From WHSM01 sp050701695 (lineage in GTDB: Bacteria > Actinomycetota > Actinomycetes > Mycobacteriales > Micromonosporaceae), in the NCBI GenBank assembly GCA_050701695.1, contig JBOGDE010000067.1, positions 1-19,951 of the forward strand: a stretch of 19,951 nt of DNA, in the 5' to 3' direction. The notes under the pieces are model-generated. The model made no database searches, was not told the origin of the DNA, and worked only from the letters and a program-made list of their open reading frames with translations. Below are positions 7,713 to 14,103 of the stretch, in pieces. A program made the translations under genes and the position numbers. Position 1 is the stretch's first letter. Every line of letters begins with the position of its first letter.

Positions 7713-7940
7713 TCACACCCCGTCGAAGTCGCCAGCTTTCGCGCCTGCGAGGAAGATGTTCCACTTGGTGCGGGTGGTGAATGTGACGTGTGCAGGGTCG
7801 GTGATCGTGGTGGGGTCGTCGGTCTCCACGATGCCGATCACGTCCTCGCCTAGGTCGGCCACGTAAACGCAGCCTGTGCCGTTGTCGGAGCGGGTGCTCT
7901 TGCGCCATTGGGCGCGGGCGAGGTCTGCAGGTGTGGGCAT
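7713..7940 (-). CDS. DUF397 domain protein
   Basis: 75 residues from ATG 7940, chosen because GGAGG lies 7 bases upstream; upstream in-frame starts would include the ribosome site itself. The DUF397 hallmarks are present: 'WRKSTRSDNGTGCVYVADL' near the N-terminus, 'VIGIVETDDP' in the middle, and a C-terminal 'W..FLAGAKAGDFD'. DUF397 proteins are small actinomycete partners of XRE-DUF5753 regulators, and this one directly follows such a gene. The pair probably acts together, possibly as regulator and antagonist; which target it controls is unknown. Confidence 0.9.
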   Translation of the reverse strand: MPTPADLARAQWRKSTRSDNGTGCVYVADLGEDVIGIVETDDPTTITDPAHVTFTTRTKWNIFLAGAKAGDFDGV

Positions 7941-7957
7941 CCCCGCGCCTCCTTTCA

Positions 7958-8806
7958 TCAATGACTCGCGATCGCCTCGTTGATCAAGACCAGGGACTGG
8001 GCGGGGTCTGACGCCGCCGCCCGTAGATGGTCATACACCAGGCTAGCCCGCTCAACCTTCTCGGGGTCTTCCGTGAGTGCCGAACCCAACGGATTCTCGG
8101 AGTAAACCGCGCCGCTTGCGTCCATGCGGAGCACGGTGAAGCTGGCACCTATACCGGTGTGTGCGCCCAGCGAGAACGGCACCACCTGCAACGTCAGGTT
8201 GGGCCACTTGGCGACTTGCTTGAGCCGTTGAAGCTGCTCGATCATGGTCTTCGAGCCACCGATCGCGCGGCGCAGAACAGCCTCGTCCAAGATCACCCAC
8301 ATCTGTGGCTTGTCAGCGAAGACGGCCTGCTGCCTTGCCATGCGGGACGCCACTCGGTGATCGATCTCCTCAGTCGTCTCGGTCGGGTGATCGGCCGCGA
8401 TGAGTGCTCGTGCGTACGCGTCGGTCTGCAGCAAGCCTTGGACAAGCTGGACACCGTAGATCATCAGGCGCGTCGCCTCGGCCTCCATCGAGTAGTACAA
8501 CCGGATCCACTCTGGCAGCACGTCGTCGTAGGGCTGCCACCAACCCGCCTCCGTGCGAGCCCGCCGCGCCAGCGCGGCCAGCTCGTCGACCTGTTCCCTG
8601 TCCACCCCGTAGAACGTCAACAACTCCATGACGTCGCCTGGCTTGACCTGGGTCTCGCCGTTCTCCAACCGCGAGATCGCAGACTCGGACCGACCGGTGT
8701 GCTCGGCCACCCGATCCTGCTTGACTCCCTTCTCCTCGCGGATGCGGCGCAATTCCTCCGCAAGTCGTTTACGCAGCCAGGGCGAACCCTTGGTCACTTT
8801 CGGCAT
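7958..8806 (-). CDS. XRE-family regulator with DUF5753 domain
   Basis: 282 residues from ATG 8806 (MPKVTKGSPW), the start that best fits family length; no strong ribosome site is visible, and a TTG at 8857 is also in frame. An XRE helix-turn-helix spans about residues 13-70 ('KQDRVAEHTGRSESAISRLENG'). The rest is DUF5753, with the characteristic 'MIYGVQLVQGLLQTDAYARAL', 'VILDEAVLRRAIGG' and 'LQVVPFSLGAHTG'. These proteins are DNA-binding regulators of development and secondary metabolism in actinomycetes. It lies upstream of DUF397 on the same strand and divergent from the small-protein operon at 9039, so it is the only intact DNA-binding regulator on the island and a candidate controller of its operons. 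Confidence 0.92.
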   Translation of the reverse strand: MPKVTKGSPWLRKRLAEELRRIREEKGVKQDRVAEHTGRSESAISRLENGETQVKPGDVMELLTFYGVDREQVDELAALARRARTEAGWWQPYDDVLPEWIRLYYSMEAEATRLMIYGVQLVQGLLQTDAYARALIAADHPTETTEEIDHRVASRMARQQAVFADKPQMWVILDEAVLRRAIGGSKTMIEQLQRLKQVAKWPNLTLQVVPFSLGAHTGIGASFTVLRMDASGAVYSENPLGSALTEDPEKVERASLVYDHLRAAASDPAQSLVLINEAIASH

Positions 8807-8981
8807 GGCGTCAGTCTGCCATAGCCCCCAGTAGTGCTCACACCCGATATCGCCCAACCCAAAAATGGGACTTGCGTTTTCGCTGACTTGTGTGTTGTTC
8901 TGGTATGGCGCACGTCACCCAGCGGTGACCCCGCGTGAGCTGTCCCTGGTCTCGCTGATCAAGGCAACGAGGCCAGGCGAC

Positions 8982-9016
8982 GGGGCGGTGCACCTCGGAG
9001 GGGGATGCACCGCCCC
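8982..9016 (+). promoter_or_regulatory. Strong hairpin in the leader of the small-protein operon
   Basis: GGGGCGGTGCA (8982-8992) and TGCACCGCCCC (9006-9016) pair perfectly over 11 bp around a 13-base loop, ending 22 bases before the ATG at 9039. It lies inside the leader and not after a gene on this strand, so an attenuator or mRNA-stability element fits better than an ordinary terminator. An A/T-rich patch at about 8865-8915 upstream is the likely promoter zone shared with the divergent XRE gene. Confidence 0.5.
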
Positions 9017-9038
9017 ATTCCAAGGCAAGGGAGCGAAC

Positions 9039-9326
9039 ATGGACAGCCGACGCCGACTGTTGGGCGACCCAGAGCCGCCTGTGGAACTCGTACGCATCGT
9101 TGAGGTCCCATACGCCGAGGTAGCTCGAATGGACATCAGGCTGCACCGCCGCAGGCTTCTGCGGCGGGCATGTCGCAGTTGTCGTGAGCCTTGGCCGTGC
9201 GCGCGCCGCAGGGAAGTAGGGGCGGCTCTCGGCCGGACCCCAGAGTTGCGTGTCTGGTGGCTGGCGGTGCCGGTACTGCTCGGCGTGGGGTTGGTCGCGG
9301 CTGCGGTGATGGGGGTGTTGTCGTGA
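9039..9326 (+). CDS. Small protein with CxxC...WPC motif and C-terminal membrane helix
   Basis: 95 residues from ATG 9039 with GGGAG five bases upstream. The N-terminal 45 residues are charged. 'CRSCREPWPC' gives a compact three-cysteine motif recurring in small actinomycete proteins next to XRE/DUF397 loci. Residues about 72-93 (VWWLAVPVLLGVGLVAAAVMGV) form one transmembrane helix near the C-terminus. Its stop overlaps the next start (GTGA). Function unknown; first gene of a three-gene operon. Confidence 0.7.
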   Translation: MDSRRRLLGDPEPPVELVRIVEVPYAEVARMDIRLHRRRLLRRACRSCREPWPCARRREVGAALGRTPELRVWWLAVPVLLGVGLVAAAVMGVLS

Positions 9327-9781
9327 CCAAGGCTGTTGGTCGGGCCGCAATGCCGGTAATGCCGCGCGCCTGCGCGCCGGATGCCGAGTACATCCTCGAC
9401 GGGAAGTTTCTGCTGCACCGGCCGTGTGGTCGTTGGATGCGTCCCCGCCCGGATGAAGGTGGATTACGCACTTACTGGTGCGGCTCGGCGTGCCTCGGCG
9501 GTGTGGTGGACGCGGCGCCGGTGGAGACCGAAGTCGAGTTCGCCACGCTCGCGCGGGCAGTGGTCACGCTGCACCCCGACCTTGCCCGCCGCCACCACCG
9601 CGACCAGGACCGACTGGACTGGTGTGAAGCGCCGTCTGCGGAGGTGGACGCCGAGGAGTTGCGCAGGTGGCAGCGGTGCGATCTGTCCGACCGGCGCGCG
9701 ATGGTGCGTACCGCGTACGTGCGGGTGGAGATCGATGAGCAGGGCCACGTCCACCGCGTGCGGCGCGGGGGACAGTCGTGA
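9323..9781 (+). CDS. Small cysteine-containing protein, zinc-ribbon-like N-terminal half
   Basis: 152 residues from GTG 9323, which overlaps the upstream stop by four bases; an ATG lies about nine codons further in. The N-terminal half has 'HRPCGRWMRP...YWCGSACLGGVV', three cysteines and a histidine spaced like the zinc ribbon seen in serine recombinases, but no recombinase catalytic domain. The C-terminal half is charged, with an Asp/Arg-rich helix region (RRHHRDQDRLDWCEAP). It is coupled to both neighbours by GTGA overlaps. Probably a host-specific regulatory or mobile-element accessory protein; family not recognised. Confidence 0.65.
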   Translation: MTKAVGRAAMPVMPRACAPDAEYILDGKFLLHRPCGRWMRPRPDEGGLRTYWCGSACLGGVVDAAPVETEVEFATLARAVVTLHPDLARRHHRDQDRLDWCEAPSAEVDAEELRRWQRCDLSDRRAMVRTAYVRVEIDEQGHVHRVRRGGQS

Positions 9782-10137
9782 TCGCGATGACCGAGCCGAC
9801 CGCGCCACCGCTGGAGCCGTTCGTGGAGCCGGTGCCGTGCGGGACGTGTGGCGGGCCGATCGTCAACTCGGTGCTGGGCTGGCTCCACGTCACCGAGCAC
9901 GGCGTCCCCGCAACCGGCTGGCTGTGCCCCGTGCCGCACATGCACCTGGCCGAGCCGGACTTCCTCGCCGCCCCCGACGTCTCGACTGGTCGTGAGACCG
10001 CGCCGTCCCCGCCGAAGCGGATGCCGACACCCATTCCACCCCGCAAGGACGTGGGGCGAGCAGCGTCCTCCCCGCAGGCCGCCCCACCGGCGCAGTGGCC
10101 CCCACTCCAGGACGGCGAGTGGTGGCAGCCGCAGTGA
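9778..10137 (+). CDS. Small protein with CxxC ribbon and proline-rich tail
   Basis: 119 residues from GTG 9778 (GTGA overlap with the previous gene); ATG 9787 is an alternative. 'PCGTCGGPIVNSVLGWLHVTEH' followed by 'GWLCPVPHMHLAEPD' supplies Cys/His ligands for a possible metal site. The last 55 residues are Pro/Ala-rich and probably disordered. Third and last gene of the operon, followed by a strong terminator. No function assigned. Confidence 0.65.
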   Translation: MIAMTEPTAPPLEPFVEPVPCGTCGGPIVNSVLGWLHVTEHGVPATGWLCPVPHMHLAEPDFLAAPDVSTGRETAPSPPKRMPTPIPPRKDVGRAASSPQAAPPAQWPPLQDGEWWQPQ

Positions 10138-10144
10138 CGCGCCG

Positions 10145-10186
10145 AGCGCCACGCACCACCGCTCCCCGTTGGTGGTGCGTGGCGCT
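10145..10186 (+). terminator. Perfect 16-bp-stem terminator of the small-protein operon
   Basis: AGCGCCACGCACCACC (10145-10160) pairs perfectly with GGTGGTGCGTGGCGCT (10171-10186) around a 10-base loop, starting eight bases after the stop codon. It insulates the small-protein operon from the radical SAM operon. Confidence 0.85.
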
Positions 10187-10273
10187 GTTCCGCCTCGGCC
10201 CCGCCCACGGTGGAGCCTGCCGCCCGCCAGTCCCGAGTCGGGGTCCCTACCGTAACTCTGCGTACCCAGGGGC

Positions 10274-10302
10274 TTGCCGTCAGGTACAAGGTGCCATACG
10301 GT
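10274..10302 (+). promoter_or_regulatory. Candidate promoter of the radical SAM operon
   Basis: TTGCCG (10274-10279), a 17-bp spacer, then TACGGT (10297-10302) match the housekeeping -35/-10 pattern of actinomycetes. It lies downstream of the terminator and about 80 bases before the first gene. A small hairpin (GCGCC-AGAA-GGCGC, 10345-10358) lies in the resulting leader. Confidence 0.45.
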
Positions 10303-10383
10303 TCCGGTACGCAAATGACAGTCCGTCGAAATTGGCGGAGGAGCGCGCCAGAAGGCGCTAATGGATTACAGATAGGAGAAGCG

Positions 10384-10743
10384 ATGCCGACACCTCGGCG
10401 CAGCAAAGACGATCACCTCATCTACGCAGACGTTGTGGACTCCGACAGCAAGGCCGGCGTATGGATGGGAGAGCGTGAAGCCTTCCAAGCGAACCAGTCC
10501 AAGATCATGGAAGCGGTGAAGGACCGCACGGACTGGGTCTCGCTGAAAGATGCCGTCATGGTCATAACCACCGATCCGGCCGGAATCACGGTTATCGCCG
10601 CAAACCCAACACTCCCCGGAATGATTGTGCTCGCAGACGGAGGCTGCCCCGAAAACTCGGCCAAACTCCAGAGCATGAGTGAGGAGGTCATCCGTCAGGT
10701 CATGGCTGACCTGGGGATTGCTGAGGAAGACGCGGTGGCCTGA
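10384..10743 (+). CDS. Acidic 119-aa protein heading the radical SAM operon (possible substrate)
   Basis: ATG 10384 has GGAG five bases upstream. The frame is open further back, but only this start has a ribosome site. The protein is acidic, starts with a short basic tail (MPTPRRSKDD), has a hydrophobic centre (DAVMVITTDPAGITVIAAN, then LPGMIVLADGG), a single cysteine (GGCPEN), and ends in an amphipathic acidic helix (MSEEVIRQVMADLGIAEEDAVA). Its place immediately before a SPASM enzyme is where RiPP precursors are usually found, but its length and globular look also fit a modified carrier protein or a small partner protein. No leader motif of a known RiPP class is recognised. Its stop is one base before the next start. 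Confidence 0.75.
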   Translation: MPTPRRSKDDHLIYADVVDSDSKAGVWMGEREAFQANQSKIMEAVKDRTDWVSLKDAVMVITTDPAGITVIAANPTLPGMIVLADGGCPENSAKLQSMSEEVIRQVMADLGIAEEDAVA

Positions 10744-10744
10744 C

Positions 10745-12049
10745 ATGGGTGCAGCCCCCGGGCTGCTGTGGGGAAAGTATTTCCAGTTCAACCGGGAAGA
10801 GTCTTCGGTCCTTCTTGACCCGGTGAGTCTGGAGAGTGTCTACCTCAGCCGCAGAGAGATCTCAGATCTCTCTGCGGCAACCCACGGCACGTCCACACAT
10901 CACGCTCTCGCCGCCTTGGGATTCACCCCCGGCGGCAACCCGGTCGACCGGCGCCCCGCCCTGCTGGCCCGCCTTACCGACCTAGGCATCAGTCCCATCC
11001 CGGTACGGGTTGGAGGTATGAGAGTCTGCCTAACTGACCGCTGCAACATGACCTGCACCTACTGCTTCGTGGACACCAACAGCGGTAAAGCCGACATGAC
11101 CAAGGAAGAATTGATCGCCGGCCTGACGTATCTGTTCGAGGAAAACGCCGGACAGAAGCAGGTCAACATCCAATGGTTCGGTGGAGAGCCAACAATCCGC
11201 TTTGACCTGATGCAGTTCGGTGACACGCTCGCTGATGCTCTGGCCGAACGCCACGGCGTCCACCGTGTCCGACGCACCGTGGTGACTAACGGTGCCCGCT
11301 TGACCGACGACATGCTCAATCACTTCACGGCTTACGGGTATGGGGTCGGTGTGTCGATCGACGGCATTCCCTCCGTCAACCAGCAGAACAGGACACTGCT
11401 GGGCGGGCAGCCGGCGGATAACAGGATTCGCGACAATGTGCGGCGCCTGCTGGAAACCAGCAATATCAATGTGGGTTGCAATCTGACCCCCACCCCGGCC
11501 AATGTCACACGGCTGGCGGAAACCGTGGCGTGGATCATTGACGATCTGGGTCTCAAGTTCATCTACACCAACACCCCTATTCCCACCACAGGTCGGTGGC
11601 TGATTGACGGGCAGCAGTTGGCACACGGCCTGTACGAGGCCCGCATGACCGCGCTGGCCAAGGGCGGGATGATGTTTTCCGTGCTCGACCGCGCCTTCCA
11701 GGCTCTCGACACCCGCCGCCCGATGCTTCTCGACCACATGCAGGGAGATCGGACCCTCAACGCCGCCCTGCTGCCCGGTGGCCGGGTGAGCTTGTGCGAC
11801 ATCAACTTTGAAGAGCCCTCGTTCTTGTTCACTCTTGACGAGCTACGCGAAGACCCTTCCCGCATGTCCGCAGTGGCGAAACAGGTTGCGCCGGTGCCGG
11901 CGTGTGAGGTCTGCCCCGCCCTTGCGGTGTGCGGCGGCCCTTCCCGCAACGAGCAGGTGCTTGTCGATGATGCGCCGGACCCGCAGATGTGTTCCTTCTA
12001 CCAGACCACGGTGGAGATAGCCGCCTGGGACAGCACAGGTATTCAATGA
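10745..12049 (+). CDS. Radical SAM/SPASM-domain enzyme
   Basis: 434 residues from ATG 10745 (TGAcATG junction with the upstream gene; weak ribosome site, so probably coupled). Residues 1-88 are an N-terminal extension that could bind the substrate. The radical SAM core begins with Cys100-xxx-Cys104-xx-Cys107 (CNMTCTYC) for the [4Fe-4S] cluster that cleaves S-adenosylmethionine, and has WFGGEP (144-149), the family's GGEP motif. The C-terminal SPASM domain supplies cysteines for auxiliary clusters: Cys351, then 'CEVCPALAVC' (387, 390, 396) and Cys416. SPASM enzymes commonly modify peptides or protein side chains by C-C, C-S or C-O bond chemistry. A 31-bp palindrome lies in codons 35-45. Overlaps the next gene as ATGA. 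Confidence 0.93.
   Translation: MGAAPGLLWGKYFQFNREESSVLLDPVSLESVYLSRREISDLSAATHGTSTHHALAALGFTPGGNPVDRRPALLARLTDLGISPIPVRVGGMRVCLTDRCNMTCTYCFVDTNSGKADMTKEELIAGLTYLFEENAGQKQVNIQWFGGEPTIRFDLMQFGDTLADALAERHGVHRVRRTVVTNGARLTDDMLNHFTAYGYGVGVSIDGIPSVNQQNRTLLGGQPADNRIRDNVRRLLETSNINVGCNLTPTPANVTRLAETVAWIIDDLGLKFIYTNTPIPTTGRWLIDGQQLAHGLYEARMTALAKGGMMFSVLDRAFQALDTRRPMLLDHMQGDRTLNAALLPGGRVSLCDINFEEPSFLFTLDELREDPSRMSAVAKQVAPVPACEVCPALAVCGGPSRNEQVLVDDAPDPQMCSFYQTTVEIAAWDSTGIQ
10848..10878. repeat. 31-bp near-continuous palindrome inside the radical SAM gene
   Basis: GCCGCAGAGAGATCT (10848-10862) and AGATCTCTCTGCGGC (10864-10878) are perfect 15-bp inverted arms with a single central base. It lies about 100 bases inside the coding sequence (SRREISDLSAA). 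With almost no loop it looks more like a protein-binding operator or recombination-type site than an RNA terminator. Confidence 0.7.
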
Positions 12050-12930
12050 ACGGAGTCACCATAAGCACGCGTTCGGCTCTGATTAGCACCGCAGGGCATT
12101 GTTCCGTCGCCTGCGGGTTCTGCTTCAGAGCTGACCGCCGGCATGGGTTCCTGGCGCTCGACACCTACACTCGCGGACTGTCACGGCTCAAAGAGTTGGG
12201 AGTGGAAGGTGTGTGCCTTACCGGTGGGGAGCCTGCCCATCATCCGCGCCTTCGTGACCTGGTGCGGGTAGCGCGCCAGTTCGGAATGGGAGTGTCAATC
12301 GTAACCTCCGCCCGCACCCGACAGGAGATTGAGCACGTGGGTGGCGTCGTGCGTCAACTGGAGAGCATAACCATCTCCGCTGACACCGCAGGTGCCATGG
12401 CCCTGGGTGGCACCCGTCGTGACGTTTTCGGAGCAGCCGGCGCCTTGAAGATCTGGGGAGCCGCAGCGTGGCATCCGATCATTCACCTCACCTACTGGAA
12501 GGTCGCCGATGAGGAGTGTGCAACGATCGCGAGGATCGTCAAGGATGCCGCAGCCACTCTCCAGGCGACACCGGTTCTGCTGGATCAGGTGGGGCGTGAC
12601 CGTGCAGGTCTTACCCTCACCGAATATCTGAACCAACAGCAACAGGATGCGGAGACGCTTGGTCGTCACTGTCCGCCCACGACCGCCGCATCACGTCATC
12701 TGTGGGAGATCCGGCAGCTGTACGAACGGGAAGACGCAGGAACTCTGTGTCGGGCGGGGGCGCGCGCCTATCTGTCCGCCGGGGGACAGCTACGCCGATG
12801 CCCCTACGGGCAAACAGGACCCCCGGTATGGGCTGCACGCCAACAGATCCACACCTACTTCAGCAGTCCCGTGCAGGACCGGACACGGATTGACTGCGCC
12901 GCGATCTGCCGGGAGATTACCGATGACTGA
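12046..12930 (+). CDS. Second radical SAM enzyme with C-terminal cysteines
   Basis: 294 residues; ATG 12046 overlaps the upstream stop (ATGA). The cluster motif sits close to the N-terminus, Cys19-xxx-Cys23-xx-Cys26 (HCSVACGFC), with TGGEP at 59-63. The barrel is shorter than in the first enzyme. The C-terminal third carries further cysteines, 'LCRAGARAYLSAGGQLRRCPYG' divided around its glycine turn and 'IDCAAIC', a layout resembling a SPASM/twitch auxiliary-cluster domain. Function and substrate are not recognised. The tight coupling to the SPASM enzyme and the oxygenase says they act in one pathway. Its end overlaps the next gene by 8 bp. Confidence 0.9.
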   Translation: MNGVTISTRSALISTAGHCSVACGFCFRADRRHGFLALDTYTRGLSRLKELGVEGVCLTGGEPAHHPRLRDLVRVARQFGMGVSIVTSARTRQEIEHVGGVVRQLESITISADTAGAMALGGTRRDVFGAAGALKIWGAAAWHPIIHLTYWKVADEECATIARIVKDAAATLQATPVLLDQVGRDRAGLTLTEYLNQQQQDAETLGRHCPPTTAASRHLWEIRQLYEREDAGTLCRAGARAYLSAGGQLRRCPYGQTGPPVWAARQQIHTYFSSPVQDRTRIDCAAICREITDD

Positions 12931-13711
12931 CACCATCACCAGCACCGACCAATTCCTCAACCGCTGGCACACCCCACCGAATTTCCGTATTGACCCCTCC
13001 GTCGTCCCCTTCAAGTACCAGCCCCCTAGGCTGATCGACGTTCTCGATGCATTCCGCAACGACCCGGAGATACGTGTCACAATTCTCGACACCGTACCCG
13101 CGCCGGTGCGCACCGCACACCTTGCGCGGTTCCGCACCGCACCCGTTGATGAGGTCGCAAAGTGGCCATTTCGCCTGGTCCATTTCAACCTGCCCCGCTT
13201 TTATTCGACCGTGTTCAAAGGGTTCGCGGAAGAAGTGATGATTCCGTGGCGCACCTACTTGTCGCAGCATGGTTTCACCTGGCTTCGTATCAACCCATAC
13301 GTGTTTCTGTCCGGCCCCGGGGCGTCCTCTACGTACCACACCGATCGTTCCCACGGCCTCGTGATACAGGCCGAAGGGGTCAAGACGTTCCATAGCTATG
13401 TCAATCCCGACCAGATTGTCTCGCCCGACGATGCCGCGAACGGCATGATCGCCGCCGAGAGACCACCGGCCCCGGGTGACGCGCCACGGCAGCCTGACCG
13501 GATGGAACCTGGAAACATTCTGTGGTCCCATCTCCTGACGCCGCATTGGGTGACCGGATGGGACGAAGGTCCCTCCATGAACATCACACTCGCCCACGGT
13601 GGCCTCTGTCACCAAGGCAGCTACGCCCGTCGCGAGGAGGTGCTGCGCGGGTTCTGGGACGCCCACCCGGAACGGGCATGGATGGAAGACCTACGGGCGG
13701 CGAAGTACTGA
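12923..13711 (+). CDS. JmjC/cupin-like non-haem iron oxygenase
   Basis: ATG 12923 lies inside the previous gene's last codons, with GGGAG seven bases upstream; 262 residues. The double-stranded beta-helix iron site is visible as His139-Thr-Asp141 ('TYHTDRSHGLVIQAEG') with a distal histidine, most likely His208, in 'PGNILWSHLLTPHWV'. That pattern is characteristic of Fe(II)/2-oxoglutarate oxygenases of the cupin_8/JmjC group, many of which hydroxylate protein or peptide side chains, including Asp and Asn. It is the last gene of the coupled operon, so it probably acts on the same substrate as the two radical SAM enzymes. A weak hairpin (about 13719-13741) follows. Without a structure match, the 2-oxoglutarate dependence is inferred. 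Confidence 0.78.
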   Translation: MTDTITSTDQFLNRWHTPPNFRIDPSVVPFKYQPPRLIDVLDAFRNDPEIRVTILDTVPAPVRTAHLARFRTAPVDEVAKWPFRLVHFNLPRFYSTVFKGFAEEVMIPWRTYLSQHGFTWLRINPYVFLSGPGASSTYHTDRSHGLVIQAEGVKTFHSYVNPDQIVSPDDAANGMIAAERPPAPGDAPRQPDRMEPGNILWSHLLTPHWVTGWDEGPSMNITLAHGGLCHQGSYARREEVLRGFWDAHPERAWMEDLRAAKY

Positions 13712-13803
13712 CGCACATGCCGGGACAGCCGTCCCCGGGCACTGTGGTGACTCTCCGCTGGGCCGGCGCACCACCTGATCACCGCAGATCGCCAGTGTGT
13801 TGG

Positions 13804-13831
13804 TTGGGCCGACAGACGCCGCCCCTATGAT
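13804..13831 (+). promoter_or_regulatory. Candidate promoter for the T-box/AspRS transcript
   Basis: TTGGGC (13804-13809), a 16-bp spacer and TATGAT (13826-13831) give a good vegetative promoter whose start would fall near 13838, immediately before the T-box Stem I. The AspRS gene can thus be transcribed apart from the radical SAM operon. Confidence 0.55.
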
Positions 13832-13840
13832 TGGGAGAAA

Positions 13841-14103
13841 GCGTTGACGGAGACGAGTAGCCGAAGGACCACGCGAGCCAAGAGAGCTGCCGGTAGCTGG
13901 AAAGGCGGTCTCGCGCCCCGAGGTGAAGACCCTCCTGAGCGCGGGGAGGAACGGCCCTGGCCCAATGCCCCGCCGGCTCGCCCCCGTAATCGGGCCCGAG
14001 TGAGGTCGCTGCCGTCAGGCGGTGGCGAAGGCGTGGTGGCACCGCGAGTACCCTTCTCGCCCACGCCCCCAAGGGATCGAGACGACGCCCTTGGAGGGCT
14101 GCG
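13841..14103 (+). promoter_or_regulatory. Translational T-box riboswitch, specifier GAC (Asp)
   Basis: Stem I has the loop-E AGTA (13856-13859), the distal AGAGAGC (13881-13887) and GGTAGCTGGAAAGG motifs, and the helix CGCGAG/CTCGC(G) (13872-13877 with 13910-13915). The specifier loop reads GTGAAGACC, giving GAC at 13928-13930. The antisequestrator is canonical: helix A1 GGCGTGG/CCACGCC (14030-14036, 14061-14067), the 7-base bulge TGGCACC (14037-14043), and helix A2 GCGAG/CTCGC. The bulge's fourth base (C) would pair with discriminator G73, which tRNA-Asp carries. The alternative helix GCCCCCAAGGG (14065-14075) with CCCTTGG-A-GGGC (14088-14099) buries the ribosome site GGAGGG (14093-14098) and uses bases of A1. 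Uncharged tRNA-Asp would therefore free the AspRS ribosome site. No terminator U-tract, so control is of translation. Confidence 0.92.

Noticed and set aside
9323..9781. Serine recombinase/integrase of the island
   Set aside because: Only a ribbon-like cysteine pattern is present; the catalytic serine domain is absent.
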